A stretch of 23,055 bases of DNA, from positions 913 through 23,967 of the forward strand of contig PLFA01000055.1 of NCBI GenBank assembly GCA_003136615.1, in the 5' to 3' direction. The notes under the pieces are model-generated. The model was not told where the DNA came from. It made no database searches and saw nothing but the letters and a program-made list of their open reading frames with translations. The translations under genes and the position numbers were made by a program. Of the stretch, positions 1 to 8,098 are shown one piece after another. Numbering within the stretch: the first letter of the stretch is position 1; each line of letters begins with the position of its first letter. The stretch comes from Caulobacteraceae bacterium (lineage in GTDB: Bacteria; Pseudomonadota; Alphaproteobacteria; Caulobacterales; Caulobacteraceae).

Positions 1-1322
1 ATCCGGGGGCGCCCGTGGAACATCTGAGCTTCTTCGAGGCCGCGGCCTATGCGGCCTGGGCCGGCAAGCGTCTACCCACCGAAGCGGAGTGGGAACATGC
101 GATCTCGCACACGCCGGACTCCTTCGAGCAGGTGGATGACAGCCTCTGGCAATGGACCTCGAGCGCCTATGCGCCTCACCCAGGTTTCGCGCCCGCCGCC
201 GGGGCGGTGGGTGAGTACAACGCCAAGTTCATGATCGGACAGATGGTGCTGAAAGGTGGCGCGGCGATCACGCCCACGGGACATTCCCGCCCCTCTTACC
301 GGAACTTCTTTTACCCCCATCAGCGCTGGATGTTCTCCGGGCTGCGCCTCGCCGAGGACGCCGACCTATCACATATACAGGAGGACGAGTTTCGCGCCGA
401 TGTAATCGCGGGCCTTGGCGCGCCGCGCAAACGCCTTTCGGCGAAATGGTTTTATGATCGCGAGGGCTCGGCGCTTTTCGAATCCATCTGCGACCAGCCG
501 GAATATTATCCCACACGCCAGGAGATGGCGCTTCTGCGGACCATCGCACCGCTTATCGCGACCCACATCCCACTGGATTCGACGCTCGTGGAGCTCGGGA
601 GCGGCGCCAGCCTCAAGACTCGCCGCCTGCTCGATGTCACATCAAAAATCACCGGCTATGCGCCCGTCGATATCAGCAGGTCCGCCCTCGAGGTCGGCGC
701 GCGGGAGATCGCGCGGGATTACCCCCATCTTGAGGTGACGCCGATCATCGGGGACTTCACCCAGCCAAGGACTCTTAAAGACCTTGGCAGAGACCTTAGG
801 GGGGGCGGGGCGAAGGTTGTCTTCTTCCCGGGCTCGACGATCGGCAATTTCAGTCCCGACGCCATGGTGGCTTTCCTCAGCGACTATAGACGGCTTCTGG
901 GCTCGCAAGGCCTGTTCATCATTGGCGTCGACCTCGCCAAGGACGTCGAAACCCTGGAAGCCGCCTATAATGATCGGGAGGGCGTCACCGCCGCCTTTAA
1001 CCTCAACCTCCTGGCGCGGATCAACCGCGAAGCGGAAGGCGGTTTCGACCTTTCGAAATTCTCCCATCGCGCGGTTTGGAACGCCCTGGAAAGTCGCATG
1101 GAGATGCATCTTCAATCACGGGAAGATCAGACCGTCACAGCGGCTGGGCGCACTTTCGAATTTGTCAGCGGCGAAACGATCCACACGGAAAACTCCTACA
1201 AGTTCACGCGCGCCGGGTTTATCGCCCTGGCGCGGCGCGGGGGATGGCGGCTGATCGAGGATTGGACAAGCTGCGCACCTGCATTCTCGACCTTTCTCCT
1301 TGCCGCCGATCCCGCGGGCTGA
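1..1322 (+). CDS. egtB/egtD: EgtB-EgtD fusion for ergothioneine synthesis (5'-truncated by window edge)
   Basis: The reading frame is open from base 3, so the true start lies upstream. The first ~115 visible residues are the C-terminal formylglycine-enzyme-like part of EgtB, the iron enzyme joining gamma-glutamylcysteine or cysteine to hercynine. Visible marks are RLPTEAEWE, WQWTSSAY, EYNAKFM, YRNFFYPHQRW and SGLRLAED. After a linker of about ten residues comes a complete EgtD, the SAM-dependent histidine N-alpha-trimethyltransferase that makes hercynine. Its marks are WFYDREGSALFE, EYYPTRQE, the SAM motif VELGSGASLKTRRLLD, PVDIS, FFPGSTIGNF, YNDREGVTAAFN and ENSYKF, which holds the Glu/Ser expected at the histidine site. 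No stop and no in-frame ATG, GTG or TTG lies in the linker, so this reads as one bifunctional protein. EgtB and EgtD are usually separate neighbours in bacteria. The domain assignment is firm; co-function in one chain is inferred. Confidence 0.92.
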   Translation, partial: PGAPVEHLSFFEAAAYAAWAGKRLPTEAEWEHAISHTPDSFEQVDDSLWQWTSSAYAPHPGFAPAAGAVGEYNAKFMIGQMVLKGGAAITPTGHSRPSYRNFFYPHQRWMFSGLRLAEDADLSHIQEDEFRADVIAGLGAPRKRLSAKWFYDREGSALFESICDQPEYYPTRQEMALLRTIAPLIATHIPLDSTLVELGSGASLKTRRLLDVTSKITGYAPVDISRSALEVGAREIARDYPHLEVTPIIGDFTQPRTLKDLGRDLRGGGAKVVFFPGSTIGNFSPDAMVAFLSDYRRLLGSQGLFIIGVDLAKDVETLEAAYNDREGVTAAFNLNLLARINREAEGGFDLSKFSHRAVWNALESRMEMHLQSREDQTVTAAGRTFEFVSGETIHTENSYKFTRAGFIALARRGGWRLIEDWTSCAPAFSTFLLAADPAG

Positions 1323-1347
1323 TGCGCGCCCCCGCCCTACCCGTCGT

Positions 1348-1557
1348 TTAGCGGGCTGAAGGTTTTCTGCCGCCACCGCGCGAGGCGGCGCCGCCCTTGC
1401 GTCCCGCGTCCGCGGCGAGGTCTCGGTTGAGGGCAAAGCTGCGCTTTTCGCTGGGGACACTGGCGCCGCCGCGTCTGGCGATTTCACGCCGACGTTCGGG
1501 ATCCATGGCCGCAAATCCGCGCCGGCTCGGCTTTGGGGGTTCGTTGAGCGACGGCAT
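1348..1557 (-). CDS. KGG-motif stress-type small protein
   Basis: This small basic protein of 69 residues carries RGFAAMDPERRREIARRGG near its start and a second copy, AADAGRKGGAA, near its end. These match the KGG (stress-induced acidophilic repeat) family, which includes general stress protein YciG/GsiB-type members thought to be disordered and protective. Its molecular role is unproven. I chose the ATG at 1557 because GAGGAG lies just upstream on the minus strand and the family begins with such a short N-terminus; the frame runs open to 1713 but that extension has no family features. It converges on egtBD and diverges from the DUF1345 gene. KGG genes in alphaproteobacteria often belong to the EcfG general stress regulon, but I found no clear GGAAC-type promoter here. 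Confidence 0.8.
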   Translation of the reverse strand: MPSLNEPPKPSRRGFAAMDPERRREIARRGGASVPSEKRSFALNRDLAADAGRKGGAASRGGGRKPSAR

Positions 1558-1647
1558 GGGATACTCCTCGGTTACTGGGCGCAAATTGGCCACCGGTCTG
1601 ATAACCGCCGAGACGCCGCAGAGTTTCCCTGTTCGGCGATGCAAAAG

Positions 1648-1662
1648 GTCACATGAGGTGAC
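1648..1662. repeat. GTCAC-N5-GTGAC inverted repeat before the DUF1345 gene
   Basis: A perfect 5-bp inverted repeat (GTCAC, spacer ATGAG, GTGAC) ends 24 bp before the ATG at 1687, inside the 129-bp divergent region shared with the KGG gene. It could be an operator or a small mRNA hairpin. The arms are short enough to occur by chance. Confidence 0.3.
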
Positions 1663-1686
1663 GGCGAAGGAGATTGCCTGAGAAAA

Positions 1687-2346
1687 ATGTTGTCTTTGCA
1701 CCCGAAATTTCACCCAAGGCTTTGGATCGGCGTCGCTTTGGGCTTCGCCGCATGGGCAATCGCGGCGCGACTTGGGGTCACCGGAATAGGCGGGATCCTT
1801 GTGGGCTGGAATGTGGGCGCACTGATCTATCTCGCGGCAATGTGGCGGCTATTTCTCACCGCCAGTGAGACCGATGTGCAGAGCTTCGCCGAAGGCTATG
1901 ACGAGTCTCCCGTCGTGATCGCCAGTCTGACGGGGGTGGCGATCATCGCCTCTCTGGCGGGTGTTTATGCGGCCCTGGCCTCATCGCACGCTCAGAGCCT
2001 CGCCGTGCGATCGCTGACGACGCCCCTGGCCGGGCTGACCCTGATCAGCACATGGTTTGTCGTGCAGTCGCTTTTCGTGGCCCATTATGCCCATCGGCAT
2101 TTTCAGGCCTTGGCGGCGCGGGGGCCCGCCGCGGGTTTCCTGTTCCCCGGAGATCCGCCGCGCGGCTATCTGGACTTTGCCTATCTGGCGATCTGTGTGG
2201 GCGCCACCGCGCAGGTCTCCGATCCCGGAGTCCAGAGCCGCCCCTTGCGCAACCTCGTCACGGCCCATGCGGTGACGTCTTTCTTCTACAACACCGCGGT
2301 TCTGGCGCTCGGGATCAATATTCTCTCAGGCCTCATCGGGCATTGA
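1687..2346 (+). CDS. DUF1345 family integral membrane protein
   Basis: The 219-residue protein is very hydrophobic, with about six membrane segments at roughly 12-30, 33-57, 74-98, 111-128, 160-176 and 193-217. Its sequence fits DUF1345: an N-terminal membrane pair with GWNVGALIYL, then TASETD, later YAHRHF, a PRGYLDFAYLA stretch and a C-terminal HAVTSFFYNTAVLALGIN segment. The function of the family is unknown and context gives no substrate. AAGGAGA lies about 13 bp before the ATG, somewhat far but acceptable. The gene converges on the sensor kinase gene, with only 8 bp between the two ends. Confidence 0.85.
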   Translation: MLSLHPKFHPRLWIGVALGFAAWAIAARLGVTGIGGILVGWNVGALIYLAAMWRLFLTASETDVQSFAEGYDESPVVIASLTGVAIIASLAGVYAALASSHAQSLAVRSLTTPLAGLTLISTWFVVQSLFVAHYAHRHFQALAARGPAAGFLFPGDPPRGYLDFAYLAICVGATAQVSDPGVQSRPLRNLVTAHAVTSFFYNTAVLALGINILSGLIGH

Positions 2347-2354
2347 GCCCGCGT

Positions 2355-3713
2355 TCAGGCCTTGGCCGCCGCCAGGGGTAGGGTTACGCGGGCGCTCAGG
2401 CCCCCCGCCGGACGGTTGCTGAGCACCACATCTCCGCCATGGCCCCGGGCCACCGCGCGCACGACGGAGAGGCCGAGGCCAATCCCGCCCGTCGCCCGGC
2501 TGCGCGACACCTCGACCCGGTGGAAGGGCTCGAAGATCCGTTCGATTTCGCTTTCTGGCACGCCGGGGCCATCATCTTCGACCTCGATCACGGCCAGGTC
2601 GCCTTCCGTGGTGACCCTCGCGCGGGCGCTGGACCCAAATTTCAGGGCGTTATCCACGAGATTGACGAACAGACGCTTCAGCGCGAGGGGATCGCCATCG
2701 ATGACCACACGCTCGGCGCTCTCCACCGCGGCATTGGCGCCGGTGAGCGAGGCCTCGTCCATCACCGTCTCAACGAGGGAGGACACCTCAAGCTTTCGCC
2801 GGTCGTGGGGCTGGGAGGTGTCATGGATAAAACTCAAGGTCGAGGCGACCATGGCCTCCATCTGATCGATGTCATTGATCAGCTTGGTCCGCAGGGGTTC
2901 AGGGATCCCTTCAACTCTGAACCGAACCCGTGTCAGGGGTGTGCGCAGGTCGTGGGCGATGGCGCCCAGCATCCCGGTGCGCTCGTCGATATATTTGCGC
3001 AAACGCGCCTGCATCTCGTTGAACGCCGCGGCGGCTGATGACACCTCCGCTGATCCCCTTATCGGCAAGGGCGGCGCCCCCGGATCGCGGCCAAGGCGTT
3101 CCGCGCCCGCGGCCAGGGCGGCGATTGGCGCGGCGATGCGACGGGAAAACAACCATGAGAGCGGCGCCACCGCCAAGCATGACAGGGCCAGGACGATGAA
3201 GAGCCGCATCTGCCAGACATCGATACCGAAGGTGGAGCGCGGCGCGACCACGAGCCATTTTCCATCCGCGCGGCGGACACCGATCTCGAAGCTTCCCATC
3301 AGCAGCGGTTCCGGCGCATCCAACAGCAACTCGCGCTGGACCTCACGCTGCAGAATCTGAGGTTTGCGAACACCGAAGACGACAAATTTCGTGCCCAGTT
3401 GGGCGACCACGACGGAGGAGGGCGGGACGCCGAGGGCGTGGCTCAAGGCCTCTCGGAAGTGGGCGCGTCGGGAGCCCGTCGTCAGGCCCACGGGCGCACG
3501 TGGGGCAACCTTGGTCATTAGCAGATGGCGCGGGTCCGCCATCGCGTCATTGCCCGGCCGCAAGGCGCTCACCACCTCGGCGACGGTATAGATAAGGGGC
3601 GGCGGCGGAGGGAGGCTGAGGATCACCACCACCGAAAGCGTCTGCGCCACGACCAGGCTGATGATGATCAGTCCGAGCGTCTGAACGAAGAGCGGCAGGC
3701 GCGGCAGGCGCAT
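2355..3713 (-). CDS. EnvZ-like membrane sensor histidine kinase
   Basis: The protein has 452 residues. A membrane segment at about 12-34 is followed by a run of five prolines, a periplasmic sensor region to about 168, and a second membrane segment at 170-190. HAMP follows at about 190-240. The HisKA box GAIAHDLRTPLTR places the phospho-accepting His at 254. The ATPase domain shows an N box NLVDNALKFG (about 351-360), a G1 box EDDGPGVP, an F box FEPF and a G2 box GIGLGLS. The HDLRTPLTR form is typical of the EnvZ/OmpR class. Its ATG overlaps the stop of the response regulator gene as TGATG, so the pair is translationally coupled. The periplasmic domain should detect the stimulus, but nothing in the sequence says what that is. 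Confidence 0.93.
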   Translation of the reverse strand: MRLPRLPLFVQTLGLIIISLVVAQTLSVVVILSLPPPPPLIYTVAEVVSALRPGNDAMADPRHLLMTKVAPRAPVGLTTGSRRAHFREALSHALGVPPSSVVVAQLGTKFVVFGVRKPQILQREVQRELLLDAPEPLLMGSFEIGVRRADGKWLVVAPRSTFGIDVWQMRLFIVLALSCLAVAPLSWLFSRRIAAPIAALAAGAERLGRDPGAPPLPIRGSAEVSSAAAAFNEMQARLRKYIDERTGMLGAIAHDLRTPLTRVRFRVEGIPEPLRTKLINDIDQMEAMVASTLSFIHDTSQPHDRRKLEVSSLVETVMDEASLTGANAAVESAERVVIDGDPLALKRLFVNLVDNALKFGSSARARVTTEGDLAVIEVEDDGPGVPESEIERIFEPFHRVEVSRSRATGGIGLGLSVVRAVARGHGGDVVLSNRPAGGLSARVTLPLAAAKA

Positions 3714-4465
3714 CAGGCCGTCCGCGAAACCTTGGGTGTGAAGATATAGCCCTCGCTGCGGACGGTGCGGATGAGTTCGACCGCCCCGCCGCCATCTTCG
3801 AGTTTGCGGCGAAGGCGGCTGATCTGGACGTCGATGGCGCGATCAAAGGCGTCGGACTGGGGCCCGCGGGCATATTCCAGAAGTTGGTCGCGAGTGAGAA
3901 CCCTCTGGGGGTGTTCCACGAAGGCGCGAAGCAGCGAAAATTCCCCGCTGGAGAGGTTCACGACCACCGCGCTGGGCGAGCGAAGCTCATGGCGCACCAG
4001 ATCAAGGCGCCAACCCGCGAATTCGCAGGCCGCGCCCAAGGCTTCTTCCGAAGGCGCCGGATCGCGCCGACGCCGCAGGACGGCCCTGACCCGCGCCAGA
4101 AGTTCGCGGGGATTGCAGGGCTTGGAGAGATAATCATCAGCGCCAAGTTCAAGCCCGATGATCCGATCAGTCTCTTCCCCCATGGCGCTCAGCATGATCA
4201 CGGCTGGCCCCTCGGGACGGGATATGCGGCGGCAGATCGACAGTCCGTCCTCACCCGGAAGCATGAGATCCAGAACCACGAGATCCGGGGTTCGCCGGGT
4301 CATGGCGCGCTCCATTTCCCGACTGTCAGCGGCCGTGTCCACGACATAGCCGTGGCGCGACAGAAATTCCGACACGACATCGCGAATGCCGGGGTCGTCA
4401 TCGACCACCAGGATGTGCTCCGCGTCAGGCTCGTCAGGGCTGAGGGTCAAACTTGCTTCGCTCAT
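3713..4465 (-). CDS. OmpR-family response regulator
   Basis: This 250-residue protein has a receiver domain (about 15-130) with the acidic pocket VVDDD, the phospho-acceptor Asp in VVLDLMLPGEDG (residue 66 from this start), a switch region MLSAMGEETD and the Lys in LSKPCNPRELL. It is followed by a winged-helix DNA-binding domain (about 150-245) ending in DVQISRLRRKLE and VRSEGYIF. I prefer the ATG at 4465; the frame also opens at a TTG six bases earlier, and neither has a strong Shine-Dalgarno site. The partner kinase gene overlaps it directly. The upstream gene on the same strand is the metallo-hydrolase, 94 bp away, so the three may share a transcript. The regulated genes are not evident. 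Confidence 0.93.
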   Translation of the reverse strand: MSEASLTLSPDEPDAEHILVVDDDPGIRDVVSEFLSRHGYVVDTAADSREMERAMTRRTPDLVVLDLMLPGEDGLSICRRISRPEGPAVIMLSAMGEETDRIIGLELGADDYLSKPCNPRELLARVRAVLRRRRDPAPSEEALGAACEFAGWRLDLVRHELRSPSAVVVNLSSGEFSLLRAFVEHPQRVLTRDQLLEYARGPQSDAFDRAIDVQISRLRRKLEDGGGAVELIRTVRSEGYIFTPKVSRTA

Positions 4466-4559
4466 GAACAACCGTCTGAGTTAAATCCCTGACGGGCGCG
4501 TGTCGACCTCGAAATCAGAGCGCAACATTGCGAACAGAATCAGGCAAGTTCCACCTCGC

Positions 4560-5249
4560 TTAAGGCGCCAGGGCTCTAGAAAGCGCGGCGTCGGAGACGA
4601 AGGGATTGGTGCGGCGCTCCGCCCCGAAGGTGGAAATCTGATTATGGCCAGGCACGAAGGTCACATCGTCGCCCAAGGGCCAGAGTTTTTCCGTGATCGA
4701 CGCCACGAGATCTGGGAAGCTGCCTCGCGGGAAATCGGTGCGACCGATTGACCCGGCAAAGAGCACATCCCCGACCTGAGCAAAGCGCGCCTGACGGTGG
4801 AAAAACACCACGTGACCTGGTGTGTGGCCGGGGCAATGGAAAACCTCGAACTGGCTTTCCCCAAGGCTAACCCGATCACCATTCGCCAGCCATCGGTCGG
4901 GAAGGAAACTTCGCGCCTCGGGCATGCCCCACTGCACGCCCGCCGCGTCGATGCCGTCTATCCAGAACGAATCATCGGGATGCGGTCCTTCGATGGGCGC
5001 GCCCGTGGCCTCCTTGAGCGCGGCCGCGCCGCCGGCATGGTCGAGATGGCCGTGGGTGATCCAGATTTTCTCCAGCGTCAGTTGCTGATCCTTAAGAACT
5101 GACAGAAGCCGAGGAACTTCGCCGCCGGGATCGATGACCGCCGCGCGACGTGTTTTCTCACACCAGACGATCGTGCAGTTCTGCTGCAGGGGTGTCACCG
5201 GAACCACCAAGGCCCGTATAGGGGGCGACCCAGGCGCGGTCTCTGCCAT
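4560..5249 (-). CDS. MBL-fold metallo-hydrolase, YcbL/glyoxalase II-like
   Basis: The product has 229 residues and belongs to the glyoxalase II-like branch of the metallo-beta-lactamase fold. Metal ligands are visible: THGHLDHAGG, the His in CPGHTPGH, the bridging Asp in VGDVLFAGSIG, and the last His in FVPGHN. The block IGRTDFPRGSF and the end TFGAERRTNPFV are typical of YcbL-type proteins. These are small type II glyoxalases that hydrolyse S-lactoylglutathione or related thioesters; the actual substrate here is unknown. The ATG at 5249 is supported by GAGGAGAG just upstream, so the longer frame to 5300 is probably not translated. It diverges from hemA across 208 bp and sits upstream of the ompR-like gene. 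Confidence 0.9.
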   Translation of the reverse strand: MAETAPGSPPIRALVVPVTPLQQNCTIVWCEKTRRAAVIDPGGEVPRLLSVLKDQQLTLEKIWITHGHLDHAGGAAALKEATGAPIEGPHPDDSFWIDGIDAAGVQWGMPEARSFLPDRWLANGDRVSLGESQFEVFHCPGHTPGHVVFFHRQARFAQVGDVLFAGSIGRTDFPRGSFPDLVASITEKLWPLGDDVTFVPGHNQISTFGAERRTNPFVSDAALSRALAP

Positions 5250-5394
5250 GGCGATCTCTCCTCGTGACAAGGCCCCCCGGTGCGCCTCCGCCAGGGCCAA
5301 TATCGTGCGTCGCGGGCGTGAGGGAAAGCCCGCGCGGCGCTGTTTGATCGGGTGGACTATGGTCAGAGGGCGGTTTCGGTCCTATGGCAGTGCC

Positions 5395-5417
5395 GCGTGG
5401 ACGGGTTCAGTCCACGC
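5395..5417. repeat. 8-bp inverted repeat in the hemA leader
   Basis: GCGTGGAC at 5395-5402 and GTCCACGC at 5410-5417 form a perfect 8-bp inverted repeat around a seven-base loop. It ends 40 bp before the hemA ATG. It could be an operator or an mRNA hairpin. There is no T tract, so a terminator is unlikely. No FNR/FixK-type TTGAT-N4-ATCAA site is visible beside it. Confidence 0.45.
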
Positions 5418-5457
5418 CGCCTCTGGCGACAACGCAAACGGGTATTATTTGCAGGTC

Positions 5458-6684
5458 ATGGACTACGAAGCCGCTTTTAGCGCCGCCGTGCGGCAGGTGC
5501 GTGACGAAGGTCGCTATCGTGTCTTCGCCGACCTCAAGCGACAACGGGGTCGATTCCCGCGGGCGGCGTGGACAACCCCGGCGGGACATACGCGCGAGGT
5601 CATTGTCTGGTGCTCGAATGACTATCTAGGTCAGGGTCAGAACGCCGTCGTGATAGAGGCGATGCATCAAGCCCTGGATGAGGCTGGCGCTGGATCGGGC
5701 GGCACGCGCAATATCTCGGGCACGACCTCCTATCATGTGGCGCTCGAACAGGAATTGGCGAACCTGCACGGCAAGCCGGCGGCGCTGCTGTTCACGTCTG
5801 GCTATGTCTCCAACGAAGCGACCCTCGCCACGCTGCAGAAGATACTTCCCGGGCTCATCATCTTTTCCGATGAGTTGAACCACGCCTCGATGATCGCCGG
5901 TATTCGCCAGGGCGGCGGGCCGCGTAAGATCTTCCGGCATAATGATCTGGAGCATCTGGAGAGCCTCCTCGCGGCCGCGCCCCGAGAAGCGCCCAAGCTC
6001 GTGGCCTTCGAAAGTGTCTACTCCATGGACGGCGATATCGCCGACGTGGGCGCCACGGCCGCGCTCGCCAAGCGTTATGGGGCGCTGACCTATCTCGATG
6101 AAGTCCATGCCGTGGGGCTCTATGGCCAAAGCGGCGGCGGGGTTTCAGAGCGCGATGGCGTCGCCGGTCAGATCGACATCATCGAAGGAACGCTGGGCAA
6201 GGCCTATGGCGTCATGGGCGGTTATATTGCCGCCAGTTCGATGCTGGTCGACGCTATTCGCTCCCACGCCAACGGGTTCATTTTCACGACCTCGCTTCCG
6301 CCCGTGCTCACCGCCGGCGCGCTGGCCAGTCTGCGGTGGCTCAAGGCTCACGACGAGGTGAGAGTTTCACATCAGGAACGCGCGGCGACTCTGAAGCGAC
6401 GCCTCCGGGCCGCGGGCCTACCCGTCATGCCCTCGAACAGCCACATCGTTCCGGTTCATGTGGGTGATCCCGTCCATTGCAAGCTGATCTCCGATGTCCT
6501 GCTCCAGGATCACGGAATCTATGTTCAGCCGATCAATTACCCCACCGTGCCGCGGGGAACCGAGCGACTGCGCTTCACGCCGACCCCCTATCATACCGAT
6601 GCGATGATGGATGATCTCGTCGTCGCTTTGGAAGCTCTGTGGGCGCGGTGTAATATTCAGCGTCTGGGCGGTCGCGCCGCCTGA
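5458..6684 (+). CDS. hemA: 5-aminolevulinate synthase
   Basis: The 408-residue PLP enzyme condenses glycine with succinyl-CoA to give 5-aminolevulinate, the first step of haem synthesis by the C4 (Shemin) route of alphaproteobacteria. From the ATG at 5458 the PLP-binding Lys in EGTLGKAYG falls at residue 248, the same number as in characterised bacterial ALAS enzymes, which supports this start. Other marks are WCSNDYLGQG, the GSGGTRNISGT block, FSDELNHASMI, DEVHAVGLYG and the C-terminal YPTVPRGTERLRFTP region. The frame is open from 5134, but the extra residues overlap the divergent hydrolase gene and are not ALAS-like. The ribosome-binding site (GCAGG) is weak. glyA, also a glycine enzyme, follows 89 bp downstream. 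Confidence 0.96.
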   Translation: MDYEAAFSAAVRQVRDEGRYRVFADLKRQRGRFPRAAWTTPAGHTREVIVWCSNDYLGQGQNAVVIEAMHQALDEAGAGSGGTRNISGTTSYHVALEQELANLHGKPAALLFTSGYVSNEATLATLQKILPGLIIFSDELNHASMIAGIRQGGGPRKIFRHNDLEHLESLLAAAPREAPKLVAFESVYSMDGDIADVGATAALAKRYGALTYLDEVHAVGLYGQSGGGVSERDGVAGQIDIIEGTLGKAYGVMGGYIAASSMLVDAIRSHANGFIFTTSLPPVLTAGALASLRWLKAHDEVRVSHQERAATLKRRLRAAGLPVMPSNSHIVPVHVGDPVHCKLISDVLLQDHGIYVQPINYPTVPRGTERLRFTPTPYHTDAMMDDLVVALEALWARCNIQRLGGRAA

Positions 6685-6773
6685 TGGACCTTAGCTGAAC
6701 GGTCGCGCCCGCGAATCGCGTCCGCCTACGGATGGCCGAACGCCTGATGTCGCAAACGAAGGAGCCTTGAGCC

Positions 6774-8075
6774 GTGAGCCTCGCCGAAATCGCCCCGCCC
6801 GCGGATGGCTTCTTCACCGCCGATCTTCGCGCCTCAGACCATGATGTTGCAGCGTGGCTGGGCAAGGAGATGACGCGTCAGCAGAATCAGATCGAGCTGA
6901 TCGCCTCGGAGAACATCGTCTCGCGCGCCGTGCTTGAGGCTCAGGGCTCTGTCCTGACCAACAAATATGCCGAGGGGTATCCGGGTAAGCGCTATTACGG
7001 CGGGTGCGAGTTTGTCGACGAGGTCGAGACGATAGCCATCACCCGCGCCAAGGCCCTCTTCGGCGCGGCATGGGCCAATGTGCAACCCCACTCCGGATCC
7101 CAGGCCAATCAGGCGGTGTTCATGGCCCTGATGAAGCCGGGCGACACCTTCATGGGGATGGATCTGGCCGCGGGCGGGCACCTTACGCACGGCAAGTCCG
7201 TCAATCAGTCCGGCAAGTGGTTCAACCCGGTCGCCTATGGCGTCAGAGCCCAAGATGGTCTGATCGATTACGACGCCATGGCTGAGGTGGCGGAGGAGCA
7301 TCGCCCCAAGGTCATTATCGCCGGCGGGTCCGCCTATAGCCGCACCATCGACTTCGCCCGCTTCCGGGAGGTGGCGGACAAGGTCGGGGCGATCCTGATG
7401 GTGGATATGGCCCACTTCGCGGGTCTCGTGGCCGCCGGCGTGTTTCCAAGCCCAATGCCCCACGCTCACGTGGTGACGACCACCACCCACAAGACCCTGC
7501 GCGGCCCGCGCGGCGGCATGGTTCTCTCCAATGATCTGAAACTGGGCAAGAAGATCGATCAGGCTGTTTTTCCAGGTCTTCAGGGCGGCCCGCTCATGCA
7601 TGTCATCGCGGCCAAGGCGGTCGCCTTTGGCGAGGCGCTGACGCCCGAGTTTCGGCTCTATGGCCGCCAGGTCATCGACAATGCCCGCGCGCTGGCCGAC
7701 AGCCTCGCCGCGCGGGGTCTGGCGATCGTTTCGGGGGGAACGGACAGCCACCTCATGCTCGTGGACCTGCGGCCCAAAGGCGTCACGGGCAAGGCGGCGG
7801 AAGCCAGCCTTGAGCGCGCCGGAATCACCTGCAACAAGAACGGCATCCCGTTTGATCCGGCGCCCCCCGCCATTACATCCGGCCTTCGCCTTGGAACGCC
7901 CGCCGGCACCACCCGGGGCTTCGGCGAGGCGGAATTCCGGCGTGTTGGCCAGCTTATCGCTGATGTCGTCGATAGCCTCGCGGCGAGCGGCGAGGAGGGC
8001 GATCCGCGCATCGAGGCCCAGGTCAAGGCGAAGGTCGAGGATCTTACCGGCCGTTTCCCCATCTACGCCTCATGA
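6774..8075 (+). CDS. glyA: Serine hydroxymethyltransferase
   Basis: The protein has 433 residues, the usual size for SHMT. It interconverts serine and glycine while loading tetrahydrofolate with a one-carbon unit. The PLP Lys is residue 240 in TTTTHKTLRGPRGG. Also visible are QIELIASEN, the YAEGYPGKRYYGGCE stretch, VDMAHFAGLVAAG, LQGGPLMH and the C-terminal SGLRLGTPAGTTRG. The GTG start at 6774 has AAGGAG nine bases upstream. The gene lies between hemA and nrdR; glyA-nrdR is a common alphaproteobacterial pair. A separate glyA promoter in the 89-bp gap after hemA is possible, but I do not see a convincing one. Confidence 0.97.
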   Translation: MSLAEIAPPADGFFTADLRASDHDVAAWLGKEMTRQQNQIELIASENIVSRAVLEAQGSVLTNKYAEGYPGKRYYGGCEFVDEVETIAITRAKALFGAAWANVQPHSGSQANQAVFMALMKPGDTFMGMDLAAGGHLTHGKSVNQSGKWFNPVAYGVRAQDGLIDYDAMAEVAEEHRPKVIIAGGSAYSRTIDFARFREVADKVGAILMVDMAHFAGLVAAGVFPSPMPHAHVVTTTTHKTLRGPRGGMVLSNDLKLGKKIDQAVFPGLQGGPLMHVIAAKAVAFGEALTPEFRLYGRQVIDNARALADSLAARGLAIVSGGTDSHLMLVDLRPKGVTGKAAEASLERAGITCNKNGIPFDPAPPAITSGLRLGTPAGTTRGFGEAEFRRVGQLIADVVDSLAASGEEGDPRIEAQVKAKVEDLTGRFPIYAS

Positions 8076-8098
8076 TCGCCGACGCGCGCGGCCCTGAA

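Noticed and set aside
5134..5457. N-terminal extension of the hemA frame
   Set aside because: The extra ~108 residues overlap the divergent hydrolase gene and are not ALAS-like; starting at 5458 puts the PLP Lys at 248 as in known enzymes.
6834..7751. Long open frame antisense to glyA (305 residues)
   Set aside because: It mirrors the strong codon bias of glyA; its composition (His/Gly/Arg-rich) and lack of motifs mark it as a shadow.
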